Source: Polyodon spathula
Lineage: Eukaryota > Chordata > Actinopteri > Acipenseriformes > Polyodontidae
Length of the DNA stretch: 64,000 bases
Direction: 5' to 3'
Assembly: GCF_017654505.1 (NCBI RefSeq)
Contig: NC_054548.1
Coordinates: forward strand, 27,436,969 to 27,500,968
A program made the position numbers and the translations under genes. This document shows positions 33,621-44,739 of the stretch, one piece after another. Position 1 is the first letter of the stretch. Each line of letters begins with the position of its first letter. A model generated the notes under the pieces. It was given only the letters and a program-made list of their open reading frames with translations. It was not told where the DNA came from and searched no databases.

Positions 33621-34239
33621 GTTGCTTCTTCGGCGAGAGCAGATCTGAATGACTGATCATACTCACAGGCAGACCATTTCATCAGTGATGCTGTTCAGTT
33701 GGGGTGTGGATGCTGTTGAGCTCAAACTTGAATTATTACATTTGTAGTTTTTTTTTTTTTTTTTTTTTTGCAGAAGGATCTACACCACGCTTTGGAAACT
33801 GAGACATTATAAACTGCATGTAAACAGTCAACATTATGTGAGTTAATTTACAGAAGAGTATTAACTTGAATATGAAGTTATGTATTACTTGGCTAAATAA
33901 GATGGTCCAAATTGTTGTTTTCGAATTTGTATCCTTTAATTTCATTTTTAAAAAATGTAGAGCCTTTTTATGGTTATTAATGTATTATTATTAGGCTTGT
34001 AGTATTAATATTATTCATAATTTTCATTATTAATGTCGGTATTGTTGGTATTAAACACAGTCAGATATGAGGTTCAGTCCAAACAGAGTGCCAGTGAGGT
34101 ACAGCAGGGGACAGTAACTTCACACAGGGCCATTTCATCTACCTCTCGCCTCAGAAACACAAATAAGCAAAGAATTATTATTCTCTATTTTTAAATGTCG
34201 ATCAGCGCTCTTGTGGAGAAGAGCGTTAAGTCATTTAAA
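33621..34239. other. Intergenic DNA with poly-T
   Basis: A poly-T run at 33749-33768; otherwise AT-rich and unrecognised. Confidence 0.5.
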
Positions 34240-35500
34240 TGAGCTCAGTGTGCTTGCTGATATTGAGTTGCACCCCCCCTTTGCCCTCAGAACAGCCTCA
34301 ATTCGTCGGGGCATGGACTACAAGGTGTCGAAAGCATTCCACATGGATACTGGCCCATATTGACTCTAATGCGTCCCACAGTTGTGTCAAGATGGCCGGT
34401 AGTGGATCTCTACTCCCAATAGCTCATTCCATCTCATCCCACAGATGCTCAGCAGGATTGAGATCTGGTGACTTGGCAGGCAACTTTGCAATAAGCTCAA
34501 ATCACTGTCATGTTTGTGGAACCATTCCTGGACAATCCTAGCCTTGTGGCATGGGGCATTATCCTGCTGAAAAAATCCTTTAGCAGATGGATACACTGCT
34601 GCCATGAAGGGATGCATCTGATTGGCAATGATGTTCAGATATCCCGTGGCATTCAAATGTTGCTCCACTTTTATCAAGAGGCCCAATGTGTGCCATGAAA
34701 TCACACCCCACACTATTACACCAACACAACCAACCTGCAATGTTGACGCACGGCACGATGGATGCATGTACTCATGTGGTTTTCTCCATACCCTAGTCCT
34801 CCCATCAGCGTGAAACAGCAGGAACCGGGATTCATCTGTCCAAGCAATGTTTTTCCAATCCTCCAGTGTCTAGTGTTTTTGTTCCTTAGCCCAATCCAAC
34901 CACAGTTTCTTGTGTTTTGCTGAAAGAAGTGGAACCCTGTTAGGTCATTGGCTGCCATACCCCATTCATGTCAAGGTACGACGAGTTGTGCATTCTTTTC
35001 TGGGTCTTTCGGCACCAATGTTGTACTGGACTGTCAATTGACTAACTGTAGCCCGTCTGTTGCTCTGCGCAATTCGTGTTAGCCTCCTTTGGTCTCTTTC
35101 ATCAATTAGCCATTTTCAACCATGGCCTGCCGTTGGCTGGATGTCCTTTCGGTGGTGGACTATCCTTGATACACATGGAGAAACTGAGGAGTGTGAAAAA
35201 CCCAGCAGCATTGCAGTTCTTGACACACTCAAACCGTCGCACCTGGCAACAACTAACATACCCCATTCAAAGGCACTCTTTTGTCTTGCCCGTTTAGCCT
35301 CTGAGTGGCACACATACACAATCCATATCTCAATTGTGTCAAGGCTTAAAAATCCTTCTTTAACCTGTATACTCCTCATTTACACTGATTGAAGTGGATT
35401 TAACAGGTTACATCAATAAGGGATCATAGCTTTCACCTTGATTCACCCTGTCAGTCAACTTCATGGAAAGAGCAGGTGTTCCTAATGTTTTGTACACTCA

Positions 35501-35501
<1 letters not shown>
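34240..35501 (-). mobile_element. Tc1/mariner element, decayed
   Basis: Minus-strand order: terminal repeat (GTGTACAAAACATTAGGAAC, ending at 35501), HTH region in frame 35379-35116 (GLSVSRTAMLLGFSHSSVS), then WKNIAWTDESRFLLF (about 34855-34810, first catalytic D), FFQQDNAPCHKA (about 34575, second D) and [15 protein letters not shown] in a shifted frame near 34460 (third acidic residue). The left terminal repeat is missing or degenerate. Frameshifts and an in-frame TGA abolish the transposase. It abuts a (TG)n(TA)n microsatellite. Confidence 0.85.

Positions 35502-35586
<85 letters not shown>
35502..35586. repeat. (TG)n(TA)n microsatellite
   Basis: About nine TG units then about 33 TA units, directly beside a Tc1 terminus. 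Confidence 0.97.
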
Positions 35587-35588
<2 letters not shown>

Positions 35589-36698
35589 AGGAAAGGGTAG
35601 TGGCGCCTTTAAGGAAGGAGAAACTACACAACCCAGAAATCCTAGTGCTAATTAATTGGGTGGGGTTTCTGGGTTTAAAAGGAAGCAGGGCAGAGCCTTA
35701 GAGGGAGGTGTGGGGAACACGGGCCTGCTGTTCTACAAGAAGGTAGCGTGGAAACTTCAGTGTTGTGGGAAAACATCGTAAGGTAAAAGCTATCGGGTTA
35801 CGTTAAAATACCGTCAGTATTTAGTTTTAAGAAAGAGCAATTTTTCCTCTTGTTGAGGTAGTCTTTTGTTTTGTTGTAAAAGTTTATTTTCTTTTGAGCT
35901 GAGTGCTATTAGAGGAGAAGTACTCCGTAACAATTGAAAAGAAAATCCCGCGGTGGTCGGCGCTGTGCGGTGATACGGTGACATCACAGTAGTGTGGGTT
36001 TCAGTGTTTATAAGCTGGAGGGGTATTGGTTATTTTTGTTTTGAAGAGAAATTAAATAATAACCAGAAAGAATAGACTTTGAGACTGGAAGTACAGGATG
36101 TTGTTTATTATAACACAGACACAAGACACGGATGCTTGGAAGGAATACAATGTGCTTCCGCTGACGATCGGGAGTTGGCTGCAGGAGTTCCACCTCCACA
36201 GCCCGGATATAACGTATGCTATCTCTATTCACTTCTTGGACGTCCAGGGCATTTTCATTGTATTCCTGGGGTTTGTCTTTAAGGCAGATACACTCTGAAA
36301 GTACCCGTGTTACAGGACTACTCCAGCAGAGGGAGCCTGTCTTGAACTACCTGTGTTACAGGTCTCTTCCAGCAGAGGGAGACCATCCTGCACTTACCTG
36401 TGACTCAAGACAGCTATAAGGAAAAGAGAGCTGCCCTGTTCTTACCTGTGGACTAACTCACCTCTGTTGAAGGATCCTTGGATTGATCTTCGATCTCCAC
36501 GACTTGAAGTAGCTTAGAGAGGGTTGAAGAAGGGAGTTAGTCAGTGGCCCGTACAGGGCGAGAACTTTGACAAAAATTGCTTACTGATGCAAATATTATA
36601 AACAAAACACATTTGCCTGCAAACATGCTGAGTCTGTGCCAGTTGCTGGAAGGGGAAAGCAGTGGTGCAAGCATTCTTAGCTAGTGGATTCTTTACTC

Positions 36699-36700
<2 letters not shown>
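35587..36700. other. Unclassified, LTR-like non-coding block
   Basis: GC-richer than its surroundings, with GGGTTTAAAAGGAAGCAG near 35667 and a repeated ACAGG...TCCAGCAGAGGGAG motif at 36312 and 36360. No coding frame with a domain. It may be part of an LTR or an old repeat. Confidence 0.35.

Positions 36701-36760
<60 letters not shown>
36701..36760. repeat. (TA)n microsatellite
   Basis: TA units with one phase break, abutting the next Tc1 end. Confidence 0.95.
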
Positions 36761-36764
36761 CTCG

Positions 36765-37204
36765 GTGCCTTGCAAAAGTATTCAGACCCCTGATCTCAAT
36801 CCCACTGAGAATCTGTGGCATGATTTGAAAATTGCGGTCCACAAGCGTCGTTCCAACCAACCTGAAGCAAATCTGCCAAGAAGATTGGGCCAAAATCACT
36901 CTAAGACTGTGTGCAAAGCTGGTACATACTTACCCCAAAAGACATAAAGCTGTTATTGCAGTGAAAGGTGGCTCTACCAAATATTAATGTATGGGGGTTG
37001 AATACTTATGCAAGCAAGATATTTTAGTTTTTTATTTTTCTTAAAAATATTTCCCAACATAAAACCAATGTCACCTTACAATAATTGATTTTGAGTTTAA
37101 GTGTTTTAAAATAAAATATCAAACAGAACGAAATTTCAATGTACCATTTGTAATTCAGTAATATGAGAGAATTGGTCAGGGGTCTGAATACTTTTGCAAG
37201 GCAC

Positions 37205-37205
<1 letters not shown>
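36765..37205 (+). mobile_element. Tc1-derived short element (internally deleted)
   Basis: Ends are perfect inverted copies: GTGCCTTGCAAAAGTATTCA at the left and TGAATACTTTTGCAAGGCAC at the right. Between them remains only the C-terminus of a Tc1 transposase (NPTENLWHDLKIAVHKR, about 36797-36850) and the 3' untranslated region. The first and second catalytic aspartates are deleted. A 440-bp derivative movable only in trans. Confidence 0.9.
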
Positions 37206-37267
<62 letters not shown>

Positions 37268-37284
37268 GCACACACACACACACA
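37206..37284. repeat. (GT)n(TA)n(CA)n microsatellite
   Basis: Fills the gap between two Tc1 elements. Confidence 0.95.
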
Positions 37285-38873
37285 CACTACTAGTCAAAAG
37301 TTTTAGAACACCCCCATTTTCCAGTTTTTATTGAAATTTAAGCAGTTCAAGTCCAGTGAATAACCTGGAATGGTACAAAGGCAAGCGGTAAACTGCCAGA
37401 GGTTACCAAAAACTGAAAATAATGTACATTTCAAAGTTATACAAAAAGGCGATTTTCAGGGAACAAGTAATGGGTTAACAACTTACAGCTGTTCTGCTGC
37501 AATGGAAGTAAATTAAGCCTTGAAAGTTGATGTTAACAATTCCTACAGGTGTCCCAACTTTTGTTGATTACTTACAAACCCTCTGTCTGTGTAAAAGCAG
37601 TGTTGGAACAGACTGTGTTACTACACCCTCTTAAGCATTATTTGGGCAGTATTGTACTGCAGGAAGTAGTATATTGCTATCATAATGGCGTGAAAAAAGG
37701 CAATTAACAAAGGAAGACAGACAGACCATTATAACCCTTAAAAGTGTAGGTGTAGGAGAAATTGCAAAGAAAGCCAAGGTGTCAGTGAGTACAGTTTCCT
37801 ACACCATCAAAAGGCACTTGCAAACTGGAGGAAACTCTGACAGGAAGAGGCCTGGCAGACCTAAAGCCACAACAGAATCAGAAGACAAGTTTCTGAGGGT
37901 CAACAGCTTGCGTGATAGGCGGCTCACAGGACAACAGCTTCAAGCACAGCTTAACACTGGTCGAAGTAAGCAAGTCTCAGTTTCAACTGTGAAGAGAAGA
38001 CTTCAAGCTGCAGGTTTGACAGTTCGAGTGGCAGTCAGAAAGCCAGTGCCAAGATGGCAAAATAAGAAAAAGAGGCTTGCCTGGGCCACGAAGCACCGCC
38101 AGTGGACTACTGAAGACTGGAAGAAGGTCTTATGGACCGATGAATCAAAATTTGAAATCTTCGGTTCATCACGCAAGGTTTTTGTAGGCCATCGAGTAGG
38201 CAAAAGGATGGTTCCTCGGTGTGTGACACCAACTTTCAAACATGGAGGAGGAAGCGTGATGGTCGGGGGCTCTTTTGCTGGATCCAGAGTCGGCGACTTG
38301 CACAGAGTGAACGGCACCCTGAACCAAAACGGAAACCACAGCATTTTGCAGCGCCATGCGATACCCTCTGTTATATGCCTAGTTGGTCAGGGGTTCATCC
38401 TACAGCAAGATAATGACCCAAAACATACCTCCAGGCTATGTCAGAACTACCTTAGAAGAAAAGAACAAGATGGTAGGCTTCAAATCATGGAATGGTCAGC
38501 ACAGTCTGCAGACTTAAACCCATTGAGCTGATTTGGGATGAACTGGACAGAAGGGTGAAAGCAAAGCAACCTACAAGTGCAACACATTTGTGGGAACTTC
38601 TGCAACAGTGTTGGGAAGAACTTTTCGAATAATATTTGATTTCCATTGTAGAAAGAATGCCACGAGTGTGTTCGGGTGTTATATCTGCAAAAGGTGGTAA
38701 CTTTAATGAGTCAAATTTAGATTAAATTTTGTTAAACAAAAAGATTCCATGATTTATTTTTTATCTCCAATTGTTTATTTGTTCTATGCTTTAATTCCAG
38801 AGTACATTAAACTGCATAAATTTCAATAAAAACTGGAAAAATGGAGGTGTACTAAAACTTTTGACCGGTAGTG
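37285..38873 (+). mobile_element. Tc1 element, nearly full length
   Basis: Inverted ends: CACTACTAGTCAAAAGTTTT at 37285 and AAAACTTTTGACCGGTAGTG to 38873, followed inward by matching CCCCATTTTCCAG and CTGGAAAAATGG. 1.59 kb, the usual Tc1 size. Transposase lies between and is frameshifted. Confidence 0.93.
37685..38640 (+). pseudogene. Tc1 transposase, frameshifted before the last catalytic residue
   Basis: The start ATG at 37685 meets a TGA two codons later; a shift leads to the RQLTKEDRQTII helix-turn-helix. The longest open part (37779-38531, 250 codons) has GRPK (residues 26-29, an AT-hook-like linker), WTDESKF with catalytic Asp121 and LQQDNDPKHTS with Asp211. The frame then ends in a TGA at 38529, where one base is missing relative to the IELIWDEL frame that supplies the third catalytic acid. 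A DDE transposase would cut out and reinsert the element at TA sites. This one is inactive. Confidence 0.9.
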
Positions 38874-38892
38874 TGTGTGTGTGAGTGTGTGA

Positions 38893-38932
<40 letters not shown>
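38872..38932. repeat. (TG)n(TA)n microsatellite
   Basis: Directly follows the Tc1 right end. Confidence 0.95.
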
Positions 38933-38933
<1 letters not shown>

Positions 38934-39417
38934 TTCAGTGAATGCTATTGAAGTAAGATGTTATGACATAAAATGACAGGTGAATGTTAGGGGGAACACC
39001 AGTTGGCTTCCCCAGGGCCAGTGTGCAGAAGCAGAAGCAGGATGGAGAAGTTGGAGTGCTGTTTCTGGATGTTCAGGGGGTTGACTAATTAGTTATACAG
39101 GTCTGGCTTCCTCTGGCTCATATGGCGGAAAGCCTCCGACCAACCTAAGTTGAGTTTGTTTTGGGTAGCTCTTTTGTTGAGAGCATCCTAAAATAAAGTG
39201 CCACTTGTGACTAAAAAAGTCATGTATAGTAGAATTCACTGATTGATAGTTTGAAGGATCTGATTGTAATCAGGTACAGTAGGTTTTGTTCCCGCTTTTG
39301 GATTGTGGTCGATTTATACTTTATGTTCTATTTATGTTGTTTCTAAATTAACTTTCTAAACAACTCCTCATTTGTTTCTTGTTTCATTTATTATACATCT
39401 GCTGGGCTGTATCCCAT
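38933..39417. other. Intergenic DNA
   Basis: No recognised element. Confidence 0.5.
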
Positions 39418-40121
39418 TGTAACAGGTTGAAGTTACATACGTGGGTCGTCACTGAATAATACTGAGGCAGACACAGAACATTGGGTGCTGACAAGCTGCA
39501 CAGGCATGCAGATTTATTAAACAACACAAGTGTTGCCACTAGGGTAGCAGCAATGGTAACCCTAGTGTCAGATTGAACAAACAAAACAAATCAAAAAGCT
39601 CAAAATAAAATTTTGCCCACAAGTGGCGAGCAGTAGTCCCACTAAAAGGAACGCCCCACTCCAGGAACCTACTGCACTACACTACACAAACCCTCTCTAT
39701 ACTGTTTGGGATCAACATCCCTTAAACTGATCTACTTTTGGGCTCCTGGAGTTCCGGCATCCTCTCGGCAACTCAAGCCTCTTCAAACAGCCTTGGCTGG
39801 GCAATGCATTAACAAGCATCATCTTGGAGTAGAAGGGTTTTATGTAGTAGTTCTCTCCATGAAGCAGACACTCTCCTCATTGATGTCAACCCAGAAAGCT
39901 TTTGCTTAGCGTCCGTCTGTATGGCTATGACTGTGCAGTAGTCTCAAACTGTGGCGCAGACACTTTTTGAGCTGCATGCAGGCTCCCCCGGGCACGCCCC
40001 CCAGCCAATCAGGATTTACGAATCATCTTAGCGTCTCCTGTTGTAAATCCCAACTGCTTCCATAAAGGCACCCATGCACTCAAGAAACAGTGACAGGTGG
40101 TACAGGGTACTCCCTGTCACA
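39418..40121 (-). repeat. Solo LTR, Gypsy-like
   Basis: 704 bp, TG...CA ends (TGTAACAGG at left, CCTGTCACA at right), flanked by near-identical 5-mers CCCAT (39413-39417) and CTCAT (40122-40126). Read on the minus strand it starts TGTGACAGGGAG and has an AATAAA signal near 39513. No coding frame inside, so it is a recombined solo LTR. Length matches the LTR at 1866-2583, but they do not look like close copies. Confidence 0.65.
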
Positions 40122-41124
40122 CTCATGTAATTGTTATCCGGTACAGTTAAGAGACTTCTAACCAATGTAACTAGCATTGACAAAGCCTTATTTTCTATTT
40201 ACTGCATACTTTAGTCATGTAATTGTTCTTGCTCAGTACTACACATTGGGAATTTACCCAAGCATTTTAAGTGTTGTTATTACATTTACAGCTAAGAAAG
40301 ACATATCTTATAACAACAAATCTTGGGTCTTAAATTCAAGCAAGGTCAAATTTTAAAATCATCCAGAGACTAATTTATCACTCTTACATCAGAAACAGCT
40401 GGAGCAGATTTAAAGTTATCACTAGAAGCTATTTTAACAGGAGTAAGTACATATAAAGATAACAGCCCTACAAAATAGTAATACAAAATAAGTACATACA
40501 AAAATTGTGGATGATTCTACTGCTTAAACTTGTTTGACTTTTTATACTTCATATTATTCCATGGAAAAAAAAAAAATTATAATGCAAGGAAAGTAATTGT
40601 GCAAAGGATTAATGGGCTTATGCTTAATTAATCAAAGGAATAGAATGAGCTTCCTCCTTCTGGCTATTTGAGTTCCCTATGATTTTAATTTGAACCCCTT
40701 ATCTTTCCTGTGGACTTCTGAATTGATTAATGTATTTTGTTAAGTCTTCTAACTTTAAATCCTGTATGGGTGTGTCAAGGGGCCCTCCTTACTAGTGGTG
40801 CTAAGCCCCTGACAAAATGATGCCGTGGCAACAGGTACATTAATTTAGAAGCAGTACCCAAAGGAATGTCCAATGGAATCAAAGCAGTGCAATTATATAG
40901 AGTGATCAGCAACCGAAATAATAAGTGTTAAGGCAACAGCATGGCCCCTAAACCCATGGTAAAATGGGCTAATCCCTCCAGTTCCCTTTTTCTCAGGTCC
41001 ATCTGGTGGTTAACAATTAAAAAAGATGCCAATAGTGCAAGCTTATTTCACCTGGACCAAGTGACCAGTCAGCTATTACTGCACATCCAACAGACAGGCA
41101 GCTGTTTTCTGCGTCAGGAAGAAC
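40122..41124. other. Intergenic DNA
   Basis: An A-run at 40565-40574; a short GC-richer patch at 40930-41120 without a recognised frame. Confidence 0.5.
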
Positions 41125-42644
41125 CTACTGTGTCCTGCTAATGCCAAGAACAAGAAATCCACGTAGTCTTCTTTGTTCAAGACTGAACAGACTCAATTCT
41201 TTTAGCCTGTCTCCATATGACATGCCTTTTAAACCCAGAATAATTCTGGTTGCTCTTCTTTGCACTTTTTCTAGAGCAACAATATATTCTTTGTAGCGAG
41301 GTGACCAGAACTGAACACAATATTCTAGAAGATGTCTTATTAATGCATTGTACAGTCTTAACATTACTTCCCTTGATTTAAATTCAACACTTTTCACAAT
41401 ATATCCAAGCATCTTGTTGGCCTTTTTTATAGCTTCCCCACACTGACTAGATGAAGACATTTCTGAGTCAACAAAAACTCCTAGATCTTTTTCATGATTC
41501 CCATATATTTAAAATGCACATTTTTATTTCCTGTGTGCAGTACCTGTCAGTTTTCTCTATTAAATGTCATTTGCCATGTGTCTGCCCAGTTCTGAATCTT
41601 GCCTAGATCATTTTGAATGATCTTTGCTGCTATTTTTGTGTCGTCTGTGAATTTAACAAGTTTGCTTACTATATCAGAATCTAAATCATTAATGTAGATT
41701 AGGAATATCAGAGGACCTAATACTGATCCCTGTGGTACTCCATTGGTTGCCACACTCCATTCTGAGGTTTTTCCTCTAATCAGTACTTTCTGTTTTCTAC
41801 ATGTTAACCACTCCCTAATCCATGTACATGTGTTTCCTTGAATTCCAACTGCGTTCAGTTTGAGATTTAATCTTTTATGTGAGACTTTGTCAAAAGCTTT
41901 CTGGAAATCTAAATAAGCCATGTAATATGCTTTGCAATTATCCATTATTGCTGTTGTATCCTCAAAAAAATCAAGCAGGTTAGTTAGACACAATCTCCCT
42001 TTCCTAAAACCATGTTGACTGTCTCCCAGGATACTGTTACCATATAGGTAATTTTCCATTTTGGATCATATTATAGTTTCCATAAATTTACATATAATAG
42101 AAGTCAGGCTTATTGGTCTGTAGATACCTGGTTCAGTTTTGTTTCCCTTTTTGTGGATCGGTATTACATTTGCAATTTTCCAGTCTGTCGGTACAACCTC
42201 TGTGTCAAGAGACTGCTGCATGATCTTGGTTAGCGGTTTGTAGATAACTTCTTTCATTTCTTTGAGTACTATTGGGAGGATCTCATCCGGCCCAGGGAAT
42301 TTGTTTATTTTAAGAGCTCCTAGTCCCTTTAACACTTCTGCCTCTGTTATGCTAAAGTTATTTAAAACTGGACAGGAACAGGTTGACATGTGGGGCATGT
42401 TGTCCATACCTCCTTTGTATAACCTTGTGAAAAGTAATCATTTAATATATTTGCTTTTTTTATCTTCATCTATGATTTTGCCATTTATATCTCTTAAACA
42501 TTTAATCTCCTCTTTGAATGTTCTCTTGCTGTTGTAATATTGGAAAAACATTTTGGAATTGGTTTTAGCTCCCTTAGCAATGTTCATTTCTATTTCTCTC
42601 TTGGCCTTTCTAACTTCCTTTTTGACTTGTGTTTGCAGTTCCAT
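41125..42644 (-). pseudogene. CR1 reverse transcriptase
   Basis: Four successive frames: 42644-42438 (fingers), 42407-42066 (LKINKFPGPDEILPIVLKEM, PTDWKIANVIPIHKKG, YRPISLTSIICKFME), 42059-41547 (QHGFRKGR at 15-22, AYLDFQKAFDKVSH at 48-61 with the first catalytic Asp, NGVPQGSVLGP at 106-116, FTDDTK at 137-142) and 41460-41125 (ANKMLGYI, LYNALIRHLLEYCVQFWSP, LEKVQRRATRII). The catalytic YADD box reads FTDD, keeping both aspartates. Stops separate the frames. The protein would copy CR1 RNA at a nicked target. Confidence 0.9.
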
Positions 42645-42687
42645 GTACTCTTTCTGTGTACTTTCTTTTTGGTCCTTTTTTAATGGT

Positions 42688-43521
42688 CTATAAACTGCCT
42701 TTTTTCGCTGAATATTTTTTTTTAATTGATCTATTAAACCATTTTGGCAATTTAGTTTTACATTTAGATTTGTCTACTTTAGGGATGTAATTGTTTTGCA
42801 CCTCTAGTACTACATTTTTGAAGAACAACCATCCTTCGTATGTGGGTGTTTTCTCTATTTTACTCCAATCTACTTCTGTTAGTCTCTGTTTCATACCTTC
42901 ATAGTTTGCTTTTCTAAAATTGTAAACCTTAGCTTTAGTCATTACTTTTGGGGTTTTAAAAAACACTTCAAATGAGACCATGTTGTGGTCTGAGTTTGCC
43001 AGTGGTTCTCTGACCTCTGTTTTAGTTATTCTGTCTTCGTTATTTGAAAAGACTAAATCAAGGCATGCCTCCCCTCTAGTCGGTGCCTTGACAAATTGTG
43101 TTAGGAAGCAGTCATTTGTCATTTCCACCATTTCAATTTCATCCTTCGTGCTACCCACCGGGTTTTCCCATTTTATATGGGGGAAGTTGAAATCCCCCAT
43201 TAGTATGGCTTCTCCTTTGCTACACGCATTTCTAATGTCATTGTATAACAGATTATTTTGCTCACCATCTGAATCTGGCGGTCTATAGCATGCTCCTATT
43301 ATTATGCCCTTTGAATTTTTGTCCGTTATTCTGACCCATATTGATTCTGCTTTATTTTCTTTGTCCAGGTTTAACACCTGGGCTTCAAGACTGTTTCTTA
43401 TGTATAGTGCTACCCCTCCTCCTCTTCTGTCCTGCCTGTCTTTCCTATACAGTGTATACCCACAAATATTATATTCGTCCCCATCACTCTCAGACAACCA
43501 CGTTTCTGTAACACCTATCAC
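42688..43521 (-). pseudogene. CR1 apurinic-like endonuclease
   Basis: 277 open codons. MIGVTETWLS carries the catalytic glutamate, RRGGGVALYIRNS is the next conserved block, MGDFNFPHIKWE holds the D-x-N pair and NSDHNMVSFE the closing S-D-H triad. These are all main residues of an APE-type LINE endonuclease, which nicks target DNA to prime reverse transcription. The N-terminal strand (upstream of 43521) lies in a broken region and the C-terminus runs into the RT fingers after a frame break. Confidence 0.88.
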
Positions 43522-43790
43522 ATCATAGTTGCTTGTTAGTGCAGTAGCTTCAAGTTCTAGAATTTTGTTTCTGATACTTCCAGCATTTAGATAAATACAT
43601 TTAATGGTTGTCTTACCTGAGTTGTTGTTCTTGTTTTGATGCGGTCTCCCTTCTGTTTTTTTGTTGATTTCTCCCCCCTTCCTTTCTAGTTTAAATGCTT
43701 CTGAACCTGCTCGAGGATCTTTTCTCCAAGTAGACTGGTTCCCTTGTTATTTAAGTGCAGTCCATCCCGTCTATACAGACAGTCCTCGTT

Positions 43791-44585
43791 CTAGAATGTG
43801 GTCCAATGATCAAGATAAGTGAAGCCTTCCCGTGTGCACCACGTCTTCAGCCATGCGTTTTGATTAATTATTTCCAGCTGTCCATATGGTCCTTTGCAAG
43901 GTGCCAGTAGTATACCAGAAAATACCACAGTTTTGGTTTTCTCTTTTAATTTCCTTCCTAGCTCTCTGAATTTGTTTTGCAGGGATTTTGGTCTGTCTCT
44001 TCCAATGTTGTTTGTACCGATGTGGACGACTACTACCGGGTCGTCTCCTGTTCGTTCTAGGAGCCTGTCCACGTTCTCAGTGATGTGCTTGACCGAGGAT
44101 ACCGGAAGGCAGCACACTGTTGTAGTAAGGGGGTCCAAACTGTGAATTGAACTTGCTGCGTTTCTCAATATGGAGTCCCCAACAATCATGACCTCCCTTC
44201 TTTTTGCTGTCTGGTCACCACTGTCAATGGGGTCCTGAATGTTGTTCCTTTCGTTCTCTTGTTGTTGGTTCTGCTCATCAAAATTCTGAAGTGACTCAAA
44301 TTTGTTGGTTGTTTTGATTTCTGGTGGTTGTGTTTGAGGAAGTTTCTTTTTTTCCCTGCTTCTGCCTACCTGAACCCAGCTGTTCTGACCTTCTATCTCC
44401 CTGGTGGCTTTCAGTTTGTTCGGGGTGATGCAGACTTCCATGAATTGTGGGTGTGCCAGTTCCTCAAGATCCTGTTGCTGTCTCACTTCTTCCAGCTCCA
44501 TTTCTAGCATACTTACTAGTTTATGCAAATCCTTTACGCACACTTGGTTTAGCTCCGCTGGGTTTTCTCGGATTTCCCACACCAC
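43791..44585 (-). CDS. CR1 ORF1 with SGNH-type esterase domain
   Basis: 264 open codons. An N-terminal coiled-coil-like stretch (residues 17-45, ELNQ...LEMELEEVRQQQ) is followed by a polar linker with many Q, N and K (60-128), then an SGNH hydrolase fold: MIVGDSILRNAAS (133-145, Gly-Asp-Ser nucleophile block) and VVHIGTNNIGRD (187-198, Asn block). The end, GFTYLDHWTTF, approaches the catalytic Asp-His block but the frame stops there. CR1 ORF1 proteins of fish and other vertebrates are known to carry such an esterase, perhaps acting on membranes. The C-terminal truncation probably inactivates it. Confidence 0.82.
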   Translation of the reverse strand: MVWEIRENPAELNQVCVKDLHKLVSMLEMELEEVRQQQDLEELAHPQFMEVCITPNKLKATREIEGQNSWVQVGRSREKKKLPQTQPPEIKTTNKFESLQNFDEQNQQQENERNNIQDPIDSGDQTAKRREVMIVGDSILRNAASSIHSLDPLTTTVCCLPVSSVKHITENVDRLLERTGDDPVVVVHIGTNNIGRDRPKSLQNKFRELGRKLKEKTKTVVFSGILLAPCKGPYGQLEIINQNAWLKTWCTREGFTYLDHWTTF

Positions 44586-44739
44586 AGATTATTGGCTTGA
44601 AGACCATGTTGAGGGTTTTTTTTTTTTTTTGAAGTTTAGTTTCTTCTGCAGCCGTCAACCTGCACTCAAACTGCTTCTAAACTGCTCTGTTCTTTTCCAC
44701 GCCTGTACTTCTCCCACTCGCTGTCGCTATGTGATGGCA

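Larger units (their letters stand above)
41125..44735 (-). mobile_element. CR1 LINE, nearly full length but decayed
   Basis: Minus-strand order ORF1 (44585-43791), endonuclease (43521-42688), reverse transcriptase (42644-41125). This is the two-ORF CR1 layout. The RT frame diverges from the family after RRLRG near 41160 and the usual CR1 3' untranslated end is absent, so the 3' side is truncated or replaced. Confidence 0.9.

Noticed and set aside
39384..39909. Short ORFs near the solo LTR
   Set aside because: They lie within or across the LTR and have no domain.
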